From Verrucomicrobiota bacterium (GTDB lineage: Bacteria; Verrucomicrobiota; Verrucomicrobiia; Limisphaerales; SIBE01), in assembly GCA_016209525.1 (NCBI GenBank), contig JACQWK010000400.1, forward strand, positions 1 through 34,529: a stretch of 34,529 nucleotides of DNA, given 5' to 3'. The translations under genes were made by a program, and so were the position numbers. The notes below the pieces were generated by a model. That model searched no databases. It was not told the DNA's origin and saw only the letters and a list, made by a program, of their open reading frames with translations. Of the stretch, positions 1 to 7,098 are shown piece by piece. Position 1 is the first letter of the stretch. The number at the start of each line of letters is the position of its first letter.

Positions 1-46
1 ATTTGGTTGCGGCTTCGCCGCGCAGATCCATTACTGCGCAGAGTGA

Positions 47-1261
47 TCAAATCGCCGCGGCATCCTTCAGATCGTCGCGCCAGCTCTCCACGGCAGTGAC
101 CCGCCCAGTCTTTGCGAGGTAGAGGAGATCCAACTGAGGCGGGATAAGGCCGCCGCGCGTCGGCTGTTGGGTTTGGACCAAAACGTTTGCGACATGGACA
201 GCGGTCAGAGGCGTGAAGGTGGTGCGTTCGCTCTTGGTGGGAAAGTGGTGGAAAGCCACCGCTTCCACGACGGCCGGCGGAAGACCCCATAATCCGAGAA
301 GGTAACCGCCCACATCAGCGTGGTCGAAACCGAACGCGTCGCGTTCGGCGGCCAGCCACTCCACGTTTTTCGCCAGTGCGTTCCGGCCGACTTCTTCGCA
401 CTGATCGGGATAATTGCTGGCGAGGACGAGCTTGCCCACATCGTGCAGCAGTCCGGCGACCACGGAGTCCTCGATCAGTTGGCGCCCCGCTCGTTCGCTT
501 TTCGCGATGAGCTTGGCCGCGTTGGCCGTGCGGGCGCTGTGTTGCCAGAGAGCCTCAAGCGAGATGCCTCCTAGTTTGCGGGATTCGAACTGCGAGAAAA
601 TTCCGACTGCCAGCACCAAACATCTGACTGTTTCGATCCCCAAATAACTGATCGCATCGGCAATGTTCGAAGTTGGCTGCGGAAGGCCAAAGAATGCGGA
701 ATTGGCGATCTTGAGGACTTGGGCGGTCATCCCGAGGTCCTGGCGAATCGTTTGGGCGATGTCTTCGATGGCCGTTTCGGTCGATTGAAGTTTCCGGACC
801 AATTCCAGATAGAGCGTTGGCAGACTTGGGATGCGCTCCATCTTCGAGACTTTTTCGCGGATGGCCGGGTTGGGCAGGAGCGAACGAATCATGGCCGCCC
901 GTTGCACCGTCGCTTTGAGGACCTCCGTCGGGCAAGGTTTGGGCAAGAACTGATGGATCACTCCGACGCATTCCAGGATCGTCCACTGATCGGAATAGCT
1001 GGAATAAATAATGCGCGCGCTCAAAGGGAAGCGTTCGCGGACTTCCTTCAGAAACTCGATCCCGCTCATCCCGGGCATGTTCAGATCGGAAACCACCACG
1101 TCGAATGGCGTACCTGTCATGAGTCCGAGCCCTTCCGCTGCGCCCGGCGCGAACTCCATTTGCCACTGCTCGCGCATGTCGGCCAGAAGGCGAGGAAGGA
1201 GATCCAGGATGGCCGGCTCGTCATCGACGAACAGAACCGAAAGCTTTCGCTGCTCTTCCAT
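47..1261 (-). CDS. Response regulator receiver-HDOD domain signalling protein
   Basis: This is a cytoplasmic two-domain signalling protein of about 404 residues. Residues 6-120 form a receiver domain: the acidic pair is in the FVDDEP stretch, the phospho-acceptor is D59 in VVSDLNMPGMSG, and the conserved Lys is K108 in FLPKPC. Residues about 140-345 form an HDOD domain, starting near MERIPSLPTL, with an HD pair at 273-274 in GLLHDVGK. HDOD proteins with a receiver domain usually act as output or adaptor proteins of two-component systems (motility, stress, c-di-GMP-linked control); the exact target is not visible. An upstream ATG at 1351 is possible, but it lies inside the arm of a palindromic element and would add 30 residues with no domain match, so the ATG at 1261 was chosen. 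No clear Shine-Dalgarno sequence precedes it. The stop is TGA at 47-49. The gene stands alone here, and no cognate histidine kinase is seen. Confidence 0.9.
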   Translation of the reverse strand: MEEQRKLSVLFVDDEPAILDLLPRLLADMREQWQMEFAPGAAEGLGLMTGTPFDVVVSDLNMPGMSGIEFLKEVRERFPLSARIIYSSYSDQWTILECVGVIHQFLPKPCPTEVLKATVQRAAMIRSLLPNPAIREKVSKMERIPSLPTLYLELVRKLQSTETAIEDIAQTIRQDLGMTAQVLKIANSAFFGLPQPTSNIADAISYLGIETVRCLVLAVGIFSQFESRKLGGISLEALWQHSARTANAAKLIAKSERAGRQLIEDSVVAGLLHDVGKLVLASNYPDQCEEVGRNALAKNVEWLAAERDAFGFDHADVGGYLLGLWGLPPAVVEAVAFHHFPTKSERTTFTPLTAVHVANVLVQTQQPTRGGLIPPQLDLLYLAKTGRVTAVESWRDDLKDAAAI

Positions 1262-1345
1262 AGCACGTGTGAAGAAGTGCTGGATCTGGAGTTCTTCAGG
1301 GTGGGTGATTAATACACTCTCGCTCCGTGCGGCACAACAAAAAAG

Positions 1346-1468
1346 CAGCAATTCTCATTATGACCCGTATGTAGTCCCGGCTTTAGCCGGCCCGCACGAG
1401 AAAACCGGCTAAAGCCGGGACTACAAGTGGGTCGCAGGTCGTGCCTGTCGTCAAAATGAGAATTGCTG
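1346..1468. repeat. Palindrome-ended small element, family 1, copy A
   Basis: A 123-bp element between the HDOD gene and the prepilin gene. Its outer arms (1347-1364 and 1450-1467) are 18-nt inverted repeats with one mismatch; the end motif is AGCAATTCTCATT. Inside is a second perfect 19-nt inverted repeat, TAGTCCCGGCTTTAGCCGG, at 1372-1390 and 1405-1423. It has no coding capacity and looks like a MITE- or REPIN-like element. The 9 bases on either side do not match, so no target duplication is seen at this copy. The rest of the 1262-1669 gap holds only the family 2 relic at 1484-1551. Confidence 0.75.
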
Positions 1469-1483
1469 GGAACCAACAGAAAT

Positions 1484-1551
1484 GCGCCTCCTCTCCCCGA
1501 ACTCTTCTCCGTCCGATGGAGGAGAAGGAGGATTCGAGGAGCTTGACGCAC
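1484..1551 (+). repeat. Dispersed repeat, family 2, partial diverged copy
   Basis: This stretch matches the right half of the full element at 5486-5628: it begins GCGCCTCCTCTCCCCGA, has a central imperfect hairpin around CTCCGTCCGATGGAGGAG, and ends GGATTCGAGGAGCTTGACGCA. It lacks the left third of the full copy and its central palindrome carries mismatches, so it is probably an old or truncated copy. Confidence 0.6.
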
Positions 1552-1669
1552 TCCTGAAAGGACGGGAGGGTCAGAAGGCTACTTGATTGAACTTGCAGTC
1601 AACGGTCCTCGCCCCATCGGGTGGGAGAGGGGTAAGGATTACTCGTCTCGATCCGAAAGCCAATTGGAG

Positions 1670-2551
1670 TCACTGGCGGTATGAATTCCACACTTCGAGC
1701 CGCGCCACCCACATTCCCGGTTGTTTGGGTCGGGCGTTGTAGTAGGCAGCAATCCACACTCTCTGTTTGCGGAGGCGTTCCGCGTGGCCGTCGTAAAAGG
1801 CAAGGTCCGCTCCTTCGTTGTGGCGATAGAGAGTGGGTCCGCCAGTGCCGGCGTCTTTGTAGGCTTGGACGCTCCCCTTTTGACGCAGCCGGTCCCAGCC
1901 TTTGGTGTAATCCGCGCCTTTCCATTGCGACCACCAGTCGTGTCCATCGTGGAAGATCAGTTTTTGGGCGGGTTCTTGAATGAGACTCAGCTTGTGGCCG
2001 GCGTGGTCTTTACTGGCCAGAGCCCAGCTCCGGCCATCGGACGGATACCAGTCTTCGAAATTGTAGCTGTAACTGGTGAGGGTGCCTCGATTCTCCTGGT
2101 CGGAGAGCCTCGGATTATTGGCATAGGCGTAGAGGGAAGGACGCCAGATCGCGGTGTCGGCCGGGCATCGATACTCCTTGGGGGTCTGCACCGTGGAATT
2201 CCCGCTCCTGCCGTAGCCGATCAGATCTCGGTATTGAGGGTTGGCCATCCAGAGCTGGGTCGTGCCATCGCGCCGCAGCTCGATCAGGGGCACGGATTGG
2301 TCGTCATGGTCCCCAGCGTAAATGGTATTGGCGATGGAGAATTGCCTCAAGTTATTCAAGCAACCGGCGCTGTGGCTAGCGGCTTTGGCCTTCTGCAAGG
2401 CCGGTAGCAGCATCCCGGCGAGGATGGCGATAATGGCGATCACCACGAGGAGTTCGATCAGAGTGAAACCAACTTTCTGCGTTCGGATCGAAGCACGGCC
2501 AGGAGTCAGGCTGGTGTTCGAGCGGCTCTGGAGGCGGTTTAAGGCATGCAT
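1670..2551 (-). CDS. Prepilin-type cleavage/methylation protein with H-X9-DG tail
   Basis: A 293-residue pseudopilin-like protein. After a 28-residue basic leader comes the classic prepilin peptidase site, G28 followed by [20 protein letters not shown], with Glu at +5 (E33) and the hydrophobic alpha-1 helix. Near the C-terminus H244 and D254-G255 are separated by exactly nine residues, matching the prepilin-type processing-associated H-X9-DG motif found in large paralogous families of Verrucomicrobiota and Planctomycetota. The protein should be cleaved by a PilD-like peptidase and sit in the inner membrane or a pseudopilus; members of these families are often secreted or structural and of unknown function. 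A 38-residue tail follows the DG. No pilus or type II secretion genes are adjacent, so it looks like one of many scattered orphan copies. The start at 2549-2551 has no obvious Shine-Dalgarno sequence. Confidence 0.88.
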   Translation of the reverse strand: MHALNRLQSRSNTSLTPGRASIRTQKVGFTLIELLVVIAIIAILAGMLLPALQKAKAASHSAGCLNNLRQFSIANTIYAGDHDDQSVPLIELRRDGTTQLWMANPQYRDLIGYGRSGNSTVQTPKEYRCPADTAIWRPSLYAYANNPRLSDQENRGTLTSYSYNFEDWYPSDGRSWALASKDHAGHKLSLIQEPAQKLIFHDGHDWWSQWKGADYTKGWDRLRQKGSVQAYKDAGTGGPTLYRHNEGADLAFYDGHAERLRKQRVWIAAYYNARPKQPGMWVARLEVWNSYRQ

Positions 2552-2612
2552 GGCGAAAGATTCTAAGCCGACAATACACCTATGATCCGAAGAACTTGCA
2601 AGCCTTTCGTAT

Positions 2613-2734
2613 CAGCAATTCTCATTTTGGCAACGGGCGCGGTTCGTGACCGTAAGGCGGACACTCCTGTCCGCACATTTTCGGAAGTCTTGCGGACAAG
2701 AGTGTCCGCGTTACGGCCAAAATGAGAATTGCTG
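2613..2734. mobile_element. Palindrome-ended MITE-like element, family 1, copy B, with 9-bp flanking direct repeat
   Basis: A 122-bp non-coding element with perfect outer inverted repeats of 19 nt (2613-2631 and 2716-2734; end motif CAGCAATTCTCATTTTGGC). An inner 25-nt inverted repeat with two mismatches (2650-2674 and 2692-2716) contains GCGGACACTCCTGTCCGC. The element is flanked exactly by the direct repeat CTTTCGTAT at 2604-2612 and 2735-2743, as expected for a 9-bp target-site duplication. Its ends match copy A at 1346-1468, but its core is unrelated. No transposase lies nearby, so mobility would have to be driven in trans. The rest of the 2552-2913 gap shows no gene. Confidence 0.8.
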
Positions 2735-2913
2735 CTTTCGTATGCCCTTCGCAAGGTCTCCGCCTTGCCGGCAGTGCGGATTCAAGAATGCGTAGCCGCC
2801 GACGTCAGGAGGCGGATTTCGGCGTGTCAACAATGTCCGCCTCGTCACCTCGGCGACTGCGGCCGTTGGTGCGATTCATGATGCAGTCTCCCCTCTATCA
2901 TGTCGAAACCTCC

Positions 2914-3330
2914 TTATCCAAGCCGATAAGAAATGCGGCTGATCAGATCGCGTCCGAAACTGTGCTGCAGGCGCTCGAGAATTTCCTTTCGCCGATATCG
3001 GACAATTTCGCTGAGCCAGACGCTATGATCCACGGTGACGAAGAGCGTGCCGCGGCGGAGACCGGTGGGCCGGGCATGGGCCACGATGTTCGGATCGATC
3101 AAATGATTCCAGACCCGCAGGATTTCGGCTTCGGCCCGCCGCCGGTCCAATCCCAGGTCGGAAAGAACGGACGGCATGACGCCGTCGATGCTTTTCGCGG
3201 TGGAAGCTTGGGACTTCTCCAAATCAGTCAGATCAACGCCACGCCACTGAGCGAGAATGCTGCGGCGCGGGTTTTTGACTTTGAGGCCGCTGCGGTGGGC
3301 GTCCTGGCGAGGATAAAATGGTCGCTTCAA
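2914..3330 (-). CDS. DUF721 / DciA-like protein
   Basis: A 138-residue basic protein. The segment at about residues 60-125 has the DUF721 pattern: a hydrophobic helix (AEAEILRVWNHLIDPNI), then AHARPTGLRRGTLFVTVDH, SVWLSEI and a final helix KEILERLQ. The family includes DciA, the ancestral bacterial loader or partner of the replicative helicase DnaB; a role in DNA replication is known for characterised members and inferred here. The N-terminal 55 residues are basic and poorly conserved, as is usual. It starts 3 bases after the stop codon of the GH42 gene upstream, so the two are almost certainly co-transcribed and perhaps translationally coupled, although their functions look unrelated. The stop is TAA. 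Confidence 0.8.
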   Translation of the reverse strand: MKRPFYPRQDAHRSGLKVKNPRRSILAQWRGVDLTDLEKSQASTAKSIDGVMPSVLSDLGLDRRRAEAEILRVWNHLIDPNIVAHARPTGLRRGTLFVTVDHSVWLSEIVRYRRKEILERLQHSFGRDLISRISYRLG

Positions 3331-3333
3331 CGG

Positions 3334-5397
3334 TTAGGCTTCTTCTTTGGCGTGGAATTCGTCGAGGACAAGAACCCCGTGCGGCGGGAGGTCATAGTTG
3401 CCAGAGACGGTCTTGCCCGTCAAAAAATCGTGCATGGGCTTGAGGAGTTGGACGCGGACAGGCGTGTGCTGGTGATTGAGCAGGAAGTAGAGCTTTGTGT
3501 CGTCCTTCTGGCGCAGACTCACTTCGACGCCCTCGGGGACTTTGAGGAGCGGGAAGAGATTGCACATCTGGCGCAGCCAAACGGTCAAGTCCTGATAAAA
3601 CGGCTGGTGGCTCATGGTGCCGATATAAATCGCCGTCCCCAAGCCAAACGAGTGCATGGTCATGGCCGGGCTGCCGGCATAGAAGTCCTTCGCATAGGTG
3701 GCCAGGATTTGGCAGTCCTTGGGTTCGATCAAATCGCACCACAGCCTGGCCGGATGGAGATGACTGGTCGGGAAAGCCCCCTTGAAATTCAGGTGATTGT
3801 CTTCGCCAGGCGGGAGGGGATCGAATTCCATGATCTCTAATCCGAAGAGATCCGTCAGGTCGTGGGGATATCCCGTGTCGGGCGCAATGCAATGTTCGTC
3901 AGCCAACCCCGTGTTCAAAGTCGCGACCAAGGTCCCGCCGTTTTGGACATAAAGTTTTAGCAAGTCAGCTTCGCCGCCGGCGAGCAAATGCAGCGACGGC
4001 GCGATCACCAGTTTGTAGCGGGACAAGTCTTCGGTAGGACGGGCGAAATCCACCGGAATATTACGGTCATGCAGCGCGTTGTAGAAGAGGTGAACATGGT
4101 CGCGCAGATTGAAGTGTTTGTTGGGCTGCATGGGCTGCTGCAGCGTCCATTCATTATCATGGCTGAAAAGGATGCACGCCTCCGCCACGACCCGGGTATC
4201 CTTGAGGACCGGCGCCAGGCGTTTGATCTCCTCGCCGATCTGTTTGATTTCCTTGTAGGCGCGGCTGTGCGGCTGGCCATCATGACTCAGGACACCCCCG
4301 TAAAACTTCTCCGACCCGATGCGCGGCTGCCTCCAGAAGAAGTAGAGGATCCCGCTGGCGCCCCGAGAAATGGTCTGGTAAGTGAAAAGCCGGACGACGC
4401 CCGGCCGAACCAAGGAGTTGACATCTTGCCAATTGACCTGAGCCGCCTTTTGCTCGATCACCCAAAACCCGCAATCCCCGTCCGGCGTTCGAATCTCCGT
4501 CTTCTTGAGCGAACGCAGCATGTCGATCTCGCACGCGTTTTCTGCCGACCTGGCCTTGACCGCGGCATTGCTGATGAACGATACGAAATCCACGACCGCA
4601 GCCATGTCGAAATGGTCGAACTTTCGATCCAGCCCACGCAGATTGGTTGTCACCGGCGTTCTGGGCGTCAATTCGTGGAGCAGGTCGGCCTGCATTTTGA
4701 CGAAGGCCACGCACGTATCGCTGGAGAAACGCCGCCAATCGGTCACCAAGGCCGGGTTGTGCACCGTGGGAGCGATCATGGGCATAGGGACCTCGTTCCA
4801 ATCGGTGATCACTTGCCCCCAAAACCGAGTCCCCATCAGTTCATTCAAGCGCTCAATCGTTTCGTACTTGGCCTTCAACCAAGCGATCCAATCGCGGCGC
4901 GATTCCTCGTTGAATGAGGATTCGGTGTCATGGCCGCCGATGCCATTGTCAATCTGCCAGGCGAGGAGCTGGGGGTGGTCGCCCAAAGCATTGGCCATGG
5001 CCCGAACGATTCGTTTGCTGTAGTCCCAATAGACGTCACTGTTCATGCAGTACGCCCGCCGCGTGCCCGGGTAACGCTGGAGACCGCGCTCATCGACTGG
5101 GAGGATTTCCGGATGTTTCTTGGTCAGCCAGATGGGCGGGGCGGCCGTCGGGGTTCCCAGGACGACTTTGATGCCCGCTTTTCCCATCACATCCATCGCG
5201 CGTCTGAGCCAGCCGAAATCATATTGGCCTTCCTTCCGCTCGCAGAGTCCCCAGGAAAACTCCCCCATCCGGACGACATTGACGCCCGCCGCAAACATGA
5301 GCTGAGCGTCTTGTTCCCAGCGGGATTCGGGTAGCTCTGGAGTGCCGGCGAAAGGATAAACCCAGTGTTCGGGGTAGTAGTCCGCTCCGAAGTACAT
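3334..5397 (-). CDS. Glycoside hydrolase family 42 beta-galactosidase-like protein, acid/base Glu replaced by Gly
   Basis: A 687-residue protein of normal length for GH42. The N-terminal TIM barrel starts FGADYYPEHW and continues with GVNVVRMGEFSW and TPTAAPPIWL. A middle trimerisation-like domain (about 400-600) contains the ILFSHDNEW and YKLVIAPSLHLL segments, and a small C-terminal beta domain ends the protein. The expected nucleophile is E315 in FWVIEQKAAQVNW. In the family acid/base motif WQ-x-DNE the protein reads WQIDNG: N151 is kept but residue 152 is Gly (codon GGC, 4942-4944 on the minus strand). Known GH42 enzymes need Glu there, so hydrolysis may be lost or altered. There is no signal peptide, so it should be cytoplasmic. 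It lies 3 bases upstream of the DUF721 gene. No sugar transporter or regulator is adjacent. Family assignment is firm; enzymatic activity is doubtful. Confidence 0.9.
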   Translation of the reverse strand: MYFGADYYPEHWVYPFAGTPELPESRWEQDAQLMFAAGVNVVRMGEFSWGLCERKEGQYDFGWLRRAMDVMGKAGIKVVLGTPTAAPPIWLTKKHPEILPVDERGLQRYPGTRRAYCMNSDVYWDYSKRIVRAMANALGDHPQLLAWQIDNGIGGHDTESSFNEESRRDWIAWLKAKYETIERLNELMGTRFWGQVITDWNEVPMPMIAPTVHNPALVTDWRRFSSDTCVAFVKMQADLLHELTPRTPVTTNLRGLDRKFDHFDMAAVVDFVSFISNAAVKARSAENACEIDMLRSLKKTEIRTPDGDCGFWVIEQKAAQVNWQDVNSLVRPGVVRLFTYQTISRGASGILYFFWRQPRIGSEKFYGGVLSHDGQPHSRAYKEIKQIGEEIKRLAPVLKDTRVVAEACILFSHDNEWTLQQPMQPNKHFNLRDHVHLFYNALHDRNIPVDFARPTEDLSRYKLVIAPSLHLLAGGEADLLKLYVQNGGTLVATLNTGLADEHCIAPDTGYPHDLTDLFGLEIMEFDPLPPGEDNHLNFKGAFPTSHLHPARLWCDLIEPKDCQILATYAKDFYAGSPAMTMHSFGLGTAIYIGTMSHQPFYQDLTVWLRQMCNLFPLLKVPEGVEVSLRQKDDTKLYFLLNHQHTPVRVQLLKPMHDFLTGKTVSGNYDLPPHGVLVLDEFHAKEEA

Positions 5398-5485
5398 AAA
5401 TTTGCCTGGATGGGTTTTTTCGAACTTTAAGTCTCAGGGTGAAATGCGCAATTCGAAACTCGAAAAATCTGCCCACGAACAGGGC

Positions 5486-5628
5486 TGCATCAAGCTCTTC
5501 ATCCTCTCCCCGCGAGGAACGAGTGGGGAGAGGACCGAGGAGAGGGGTACCAATAAACACGCGCCTCCTCTCCCCGACCCTCTCCTCCATCGGATGGAGG
5601 AGAGGGAGGATTCGAGGAGCTTGATGCA
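5486..5628. mobile_element. Palindrome-ended small element, family 2, full copy
   Basis: A 143-bp non-coding element with perfect 12-nt terminal inverted repeats, TGCATCAAGCTC (5486-5497) and GAGCTTGATGCA (5617-5628). Inside are two hairpins: CCTCTCCCC at 5503-5511 with GGGGAGAGG at 5525-5533, and a perfect 14-bp stem at 5578-5606 centred on CCATCGGATGG. Related sequence occurs at 1484-1551 and, inverted, at 34427-34529. The rest of the 5398-5785 gap shows no gene; the divergent promoters expected here for the GH42 and Sel1 genes could not be assigned. Confidence 0.7.
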
Positions 5629-5785
5629 CCCCTCGGGCGCGAAATCCTGCAACCGCAGGCTGTGCCTGGTGTTTCAGCCGGAATGAGCCGCCTCACGAAA
5701 AGCTGGTGCGTTTCGGTTTGATCCGCTTGGAATTGCGCATAGACTGGTCCTTGGACCCTGCGACTTGATCGGGTTCAGAGAGTTC

Positions 5786-6307
5786 ATGAAACTACAGTCC
5801 ATCCTGATTTTGGTCTTCGCGCAGACGGCGCTGAGTCTGAGTGGCACCGCGCAGGGCATCCGAGCCGTCACACGGCCAGTCCTAATCTCCCCGGCTCCAG
5901 GTCCCTTTTTTCAATGGCCGTCTGCGCCTCCCGTTCGCAACCCGGCGGCGCAGGTTCCATTCTCGCCGTCTCCTTCCCTGAGCTTGCCGGCTTCTACCTC
6001 GCCGATCTCCGCCATTTCGCCGCAGGAAGTGGCGCGGAAGACCCTGGAGTTTCATATCAAACGCGCCAATGAAGGAGCCGCTTACGCCCAATACGCCCTG
6101 GGCGTTCGCTATTTGAAAGGCGACGGCGTGGAAAAAGATCTGGCGATGGCCAAGAAATGGTTGGTCGCGGCTGCAGAAAATGGCGACAAGCCGGCGCTCC
6201 GGAAGCTCGCTGAGCTGGAGGACCGCGGGCAACCGCAAGGGAAATCAGACCTCCCAAGAAACCTGATTCCTGCGCGTCATTCGGAGTCGCCCGATCAACC
6301 GAAATGA
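5786..6307 (+). CDS. Exported Sel1-like repeat protein
   Basis: A 173-residue protein with an N-terminal signal peptide (MKLQSILILVFAQTALSLSG, likely cleaved near GTAQG). A Pro/Ser-rich low-complexity segment (about 30-78) follows, then one clear Sel1-type repeat at about residues 98-133 (YAQYALGVRYLKGDGVEKDL, then AKKWLVAAAENG) and a partial second unit (DKPALRKLAELEDRG). Sel1 repeats form helix pairs that mediate protein contacts; here it is probably a periplasmic or surface scaffold. An in-frame ATG at 5765 would add seven residues before the signal peptide; the ATG at 5786 was preferred because it starts the signal peptide directly and follows a weak AGAG stretch. Its TGA overlaps the ATG of the next gene (ATGA at 6304-6307). 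Confidence 0.75.
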   Translation: MKLQSILILVFAQTALSLSGTAQGIRAVTRPVLISPAPGPFFQWPSAPPVRNPAAQVPFSPSPSLSLPASTSPISAISPQEVARKTLEFHIKRANEGAAYAQYALGVRYLKGDGVEKDLAMAKKWLVAAAENGDKPALRKLAELEDRGQPQGKSDLPRNLIPARHSESPDQPK

Positions 6308-6975
6308 GACTCGATATGCAAAATGATGCGAAATGTCACGAACGATGGTTCTTAGCGCTGCTTTTGAGCTGTGTCTTGTGGCTGGCCGGCTGCAGTGGAG
6401 CCAACTTGGAACAGCAACGCGCCCAGCAAGCGCAAGAACTGGCTCGGCTCCAAGACGAGAACAAAGAACTGCAAAAGCTGCGGACGGAGAATAAGGAACT
6501 TCCAAGGCTTCGGAAGGACAACGAAGAACTCGCGAAACTGCGAGAATCCACGGGGGAAATTGACCGCCTTCAGAAAGAGAACGACCGCATCAAGAGCGAG
6601 ATTGCGGAGCTCGCGAAAGCTCGACGCCAGAGCCAGTTGGCAGCTCAACAGGCTCGGCAGGCTGCGGCGCAGTCCGCAGCGGCCCGCGCAGCGGCTGCAG
6701 GACAACCCATTCTGACGGCCACCAACGTTGCCGACCCTAACGCCCCGCAAGAAGGCGACCAGATTTTCATCGACCCTAAGTTGCTTGCCTCCCTGCTGCC
6801 TCAATTCGACTGGTCGAAACTGAAACGGAAGGAACCCATCGATGTCAGACCGTTGCTCGAACAACAAGGTTTCGTTCTGACGAATTATCAGCAACTGATC
6901 AGCCTCGGCATCACGAATTATACGCTCCAGCGTTCCCCGAAGCCGCCGGCCTCAACTCGTCCGGCACCGCAGTGA
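6304..6975 (+). CDS. Putative coiled-coil lipoprotein
   Basis: A 223-residue protein. A hydrophobic segment (WFLALLLSCVLWLAGC) ends in a lipobox with Cys30, indicating lipoprotein processing. Residues about 33-105 are a strong coiled coil of short E/K/L/R/N-rich repeats (variants of ELxxLRxENKEL), followed by a Gln/Ala-rich stretch (about 108-135). A small C-terminal region (about 145-210) with FIDPKLLASLLPQF and RPLLEQQGFVLTNYQQL has no recognised family. Its start overlaps the stop of the Sel1 gene by 4 bases, so the two are probably translated together and may act together at the envelope. Function is unknown. Confidence 0.75.
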   Translation: MRLDMQNDAKCHERWFLALLLSCVLWLAGCSGANLEQQRAQQAQELARLQDENKELQKLRTENKELPRLRKDNEELAKLRESTGEIDRLQKENDRIKSEIAELAKARRQSQLAAQQARQAAAQSAAARAAAAGQPILTATNVADPNAPQEGDQIFIDPKLLASLLPQFDWSKLKRKEPIDVRPLLEQQGFVLTNYQQLISLGITNYTLQRSPKPPASTRPAPQ

Positions 6976-7063
6976 CACGTCTGAGTCGGAATTGGTCATT
7001 GAAGAATGGCCGTTTGCCATCGGCCATTTGCCATAGGCCACTGGCCATTGACGATCGGCTCTT

Positions 7064-7082
7064 GAAATCGATGCTCGATTTC
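7064..7082 (+). promoter_or_regulatory. Small hairpin upstream of cca
   Basis: A perfect 8-bp stem (GAAATCGA, 3-nt loop, TCGATTTC) ends 16 bases before the cca ATG, in the 123-bp gap after the lipoprotein gene. It has no T-tract, so it is not a standard terminator; it could affect cca translation. The same gap has a run of degenerate GGCCATTTGCCAT-like units (about 7010-7050). Confidence 0.3.
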
Positions 7083-7098
7083 CAGTCCTCAATCACCA

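Noticed and set aside
1347..1467. Possible CRISPR-like or riboswitch structure
   Set aside because: There is no regular repeat-spacer pattern; nested palindromes are better explained as a small mobile element.
2722..3840. A 372-codon plus-strand frame overlapping the DUF721 and GH42 genes
   Set aside because: It begins inside the palindromic element and runs antisense to two genes with firm family matches.
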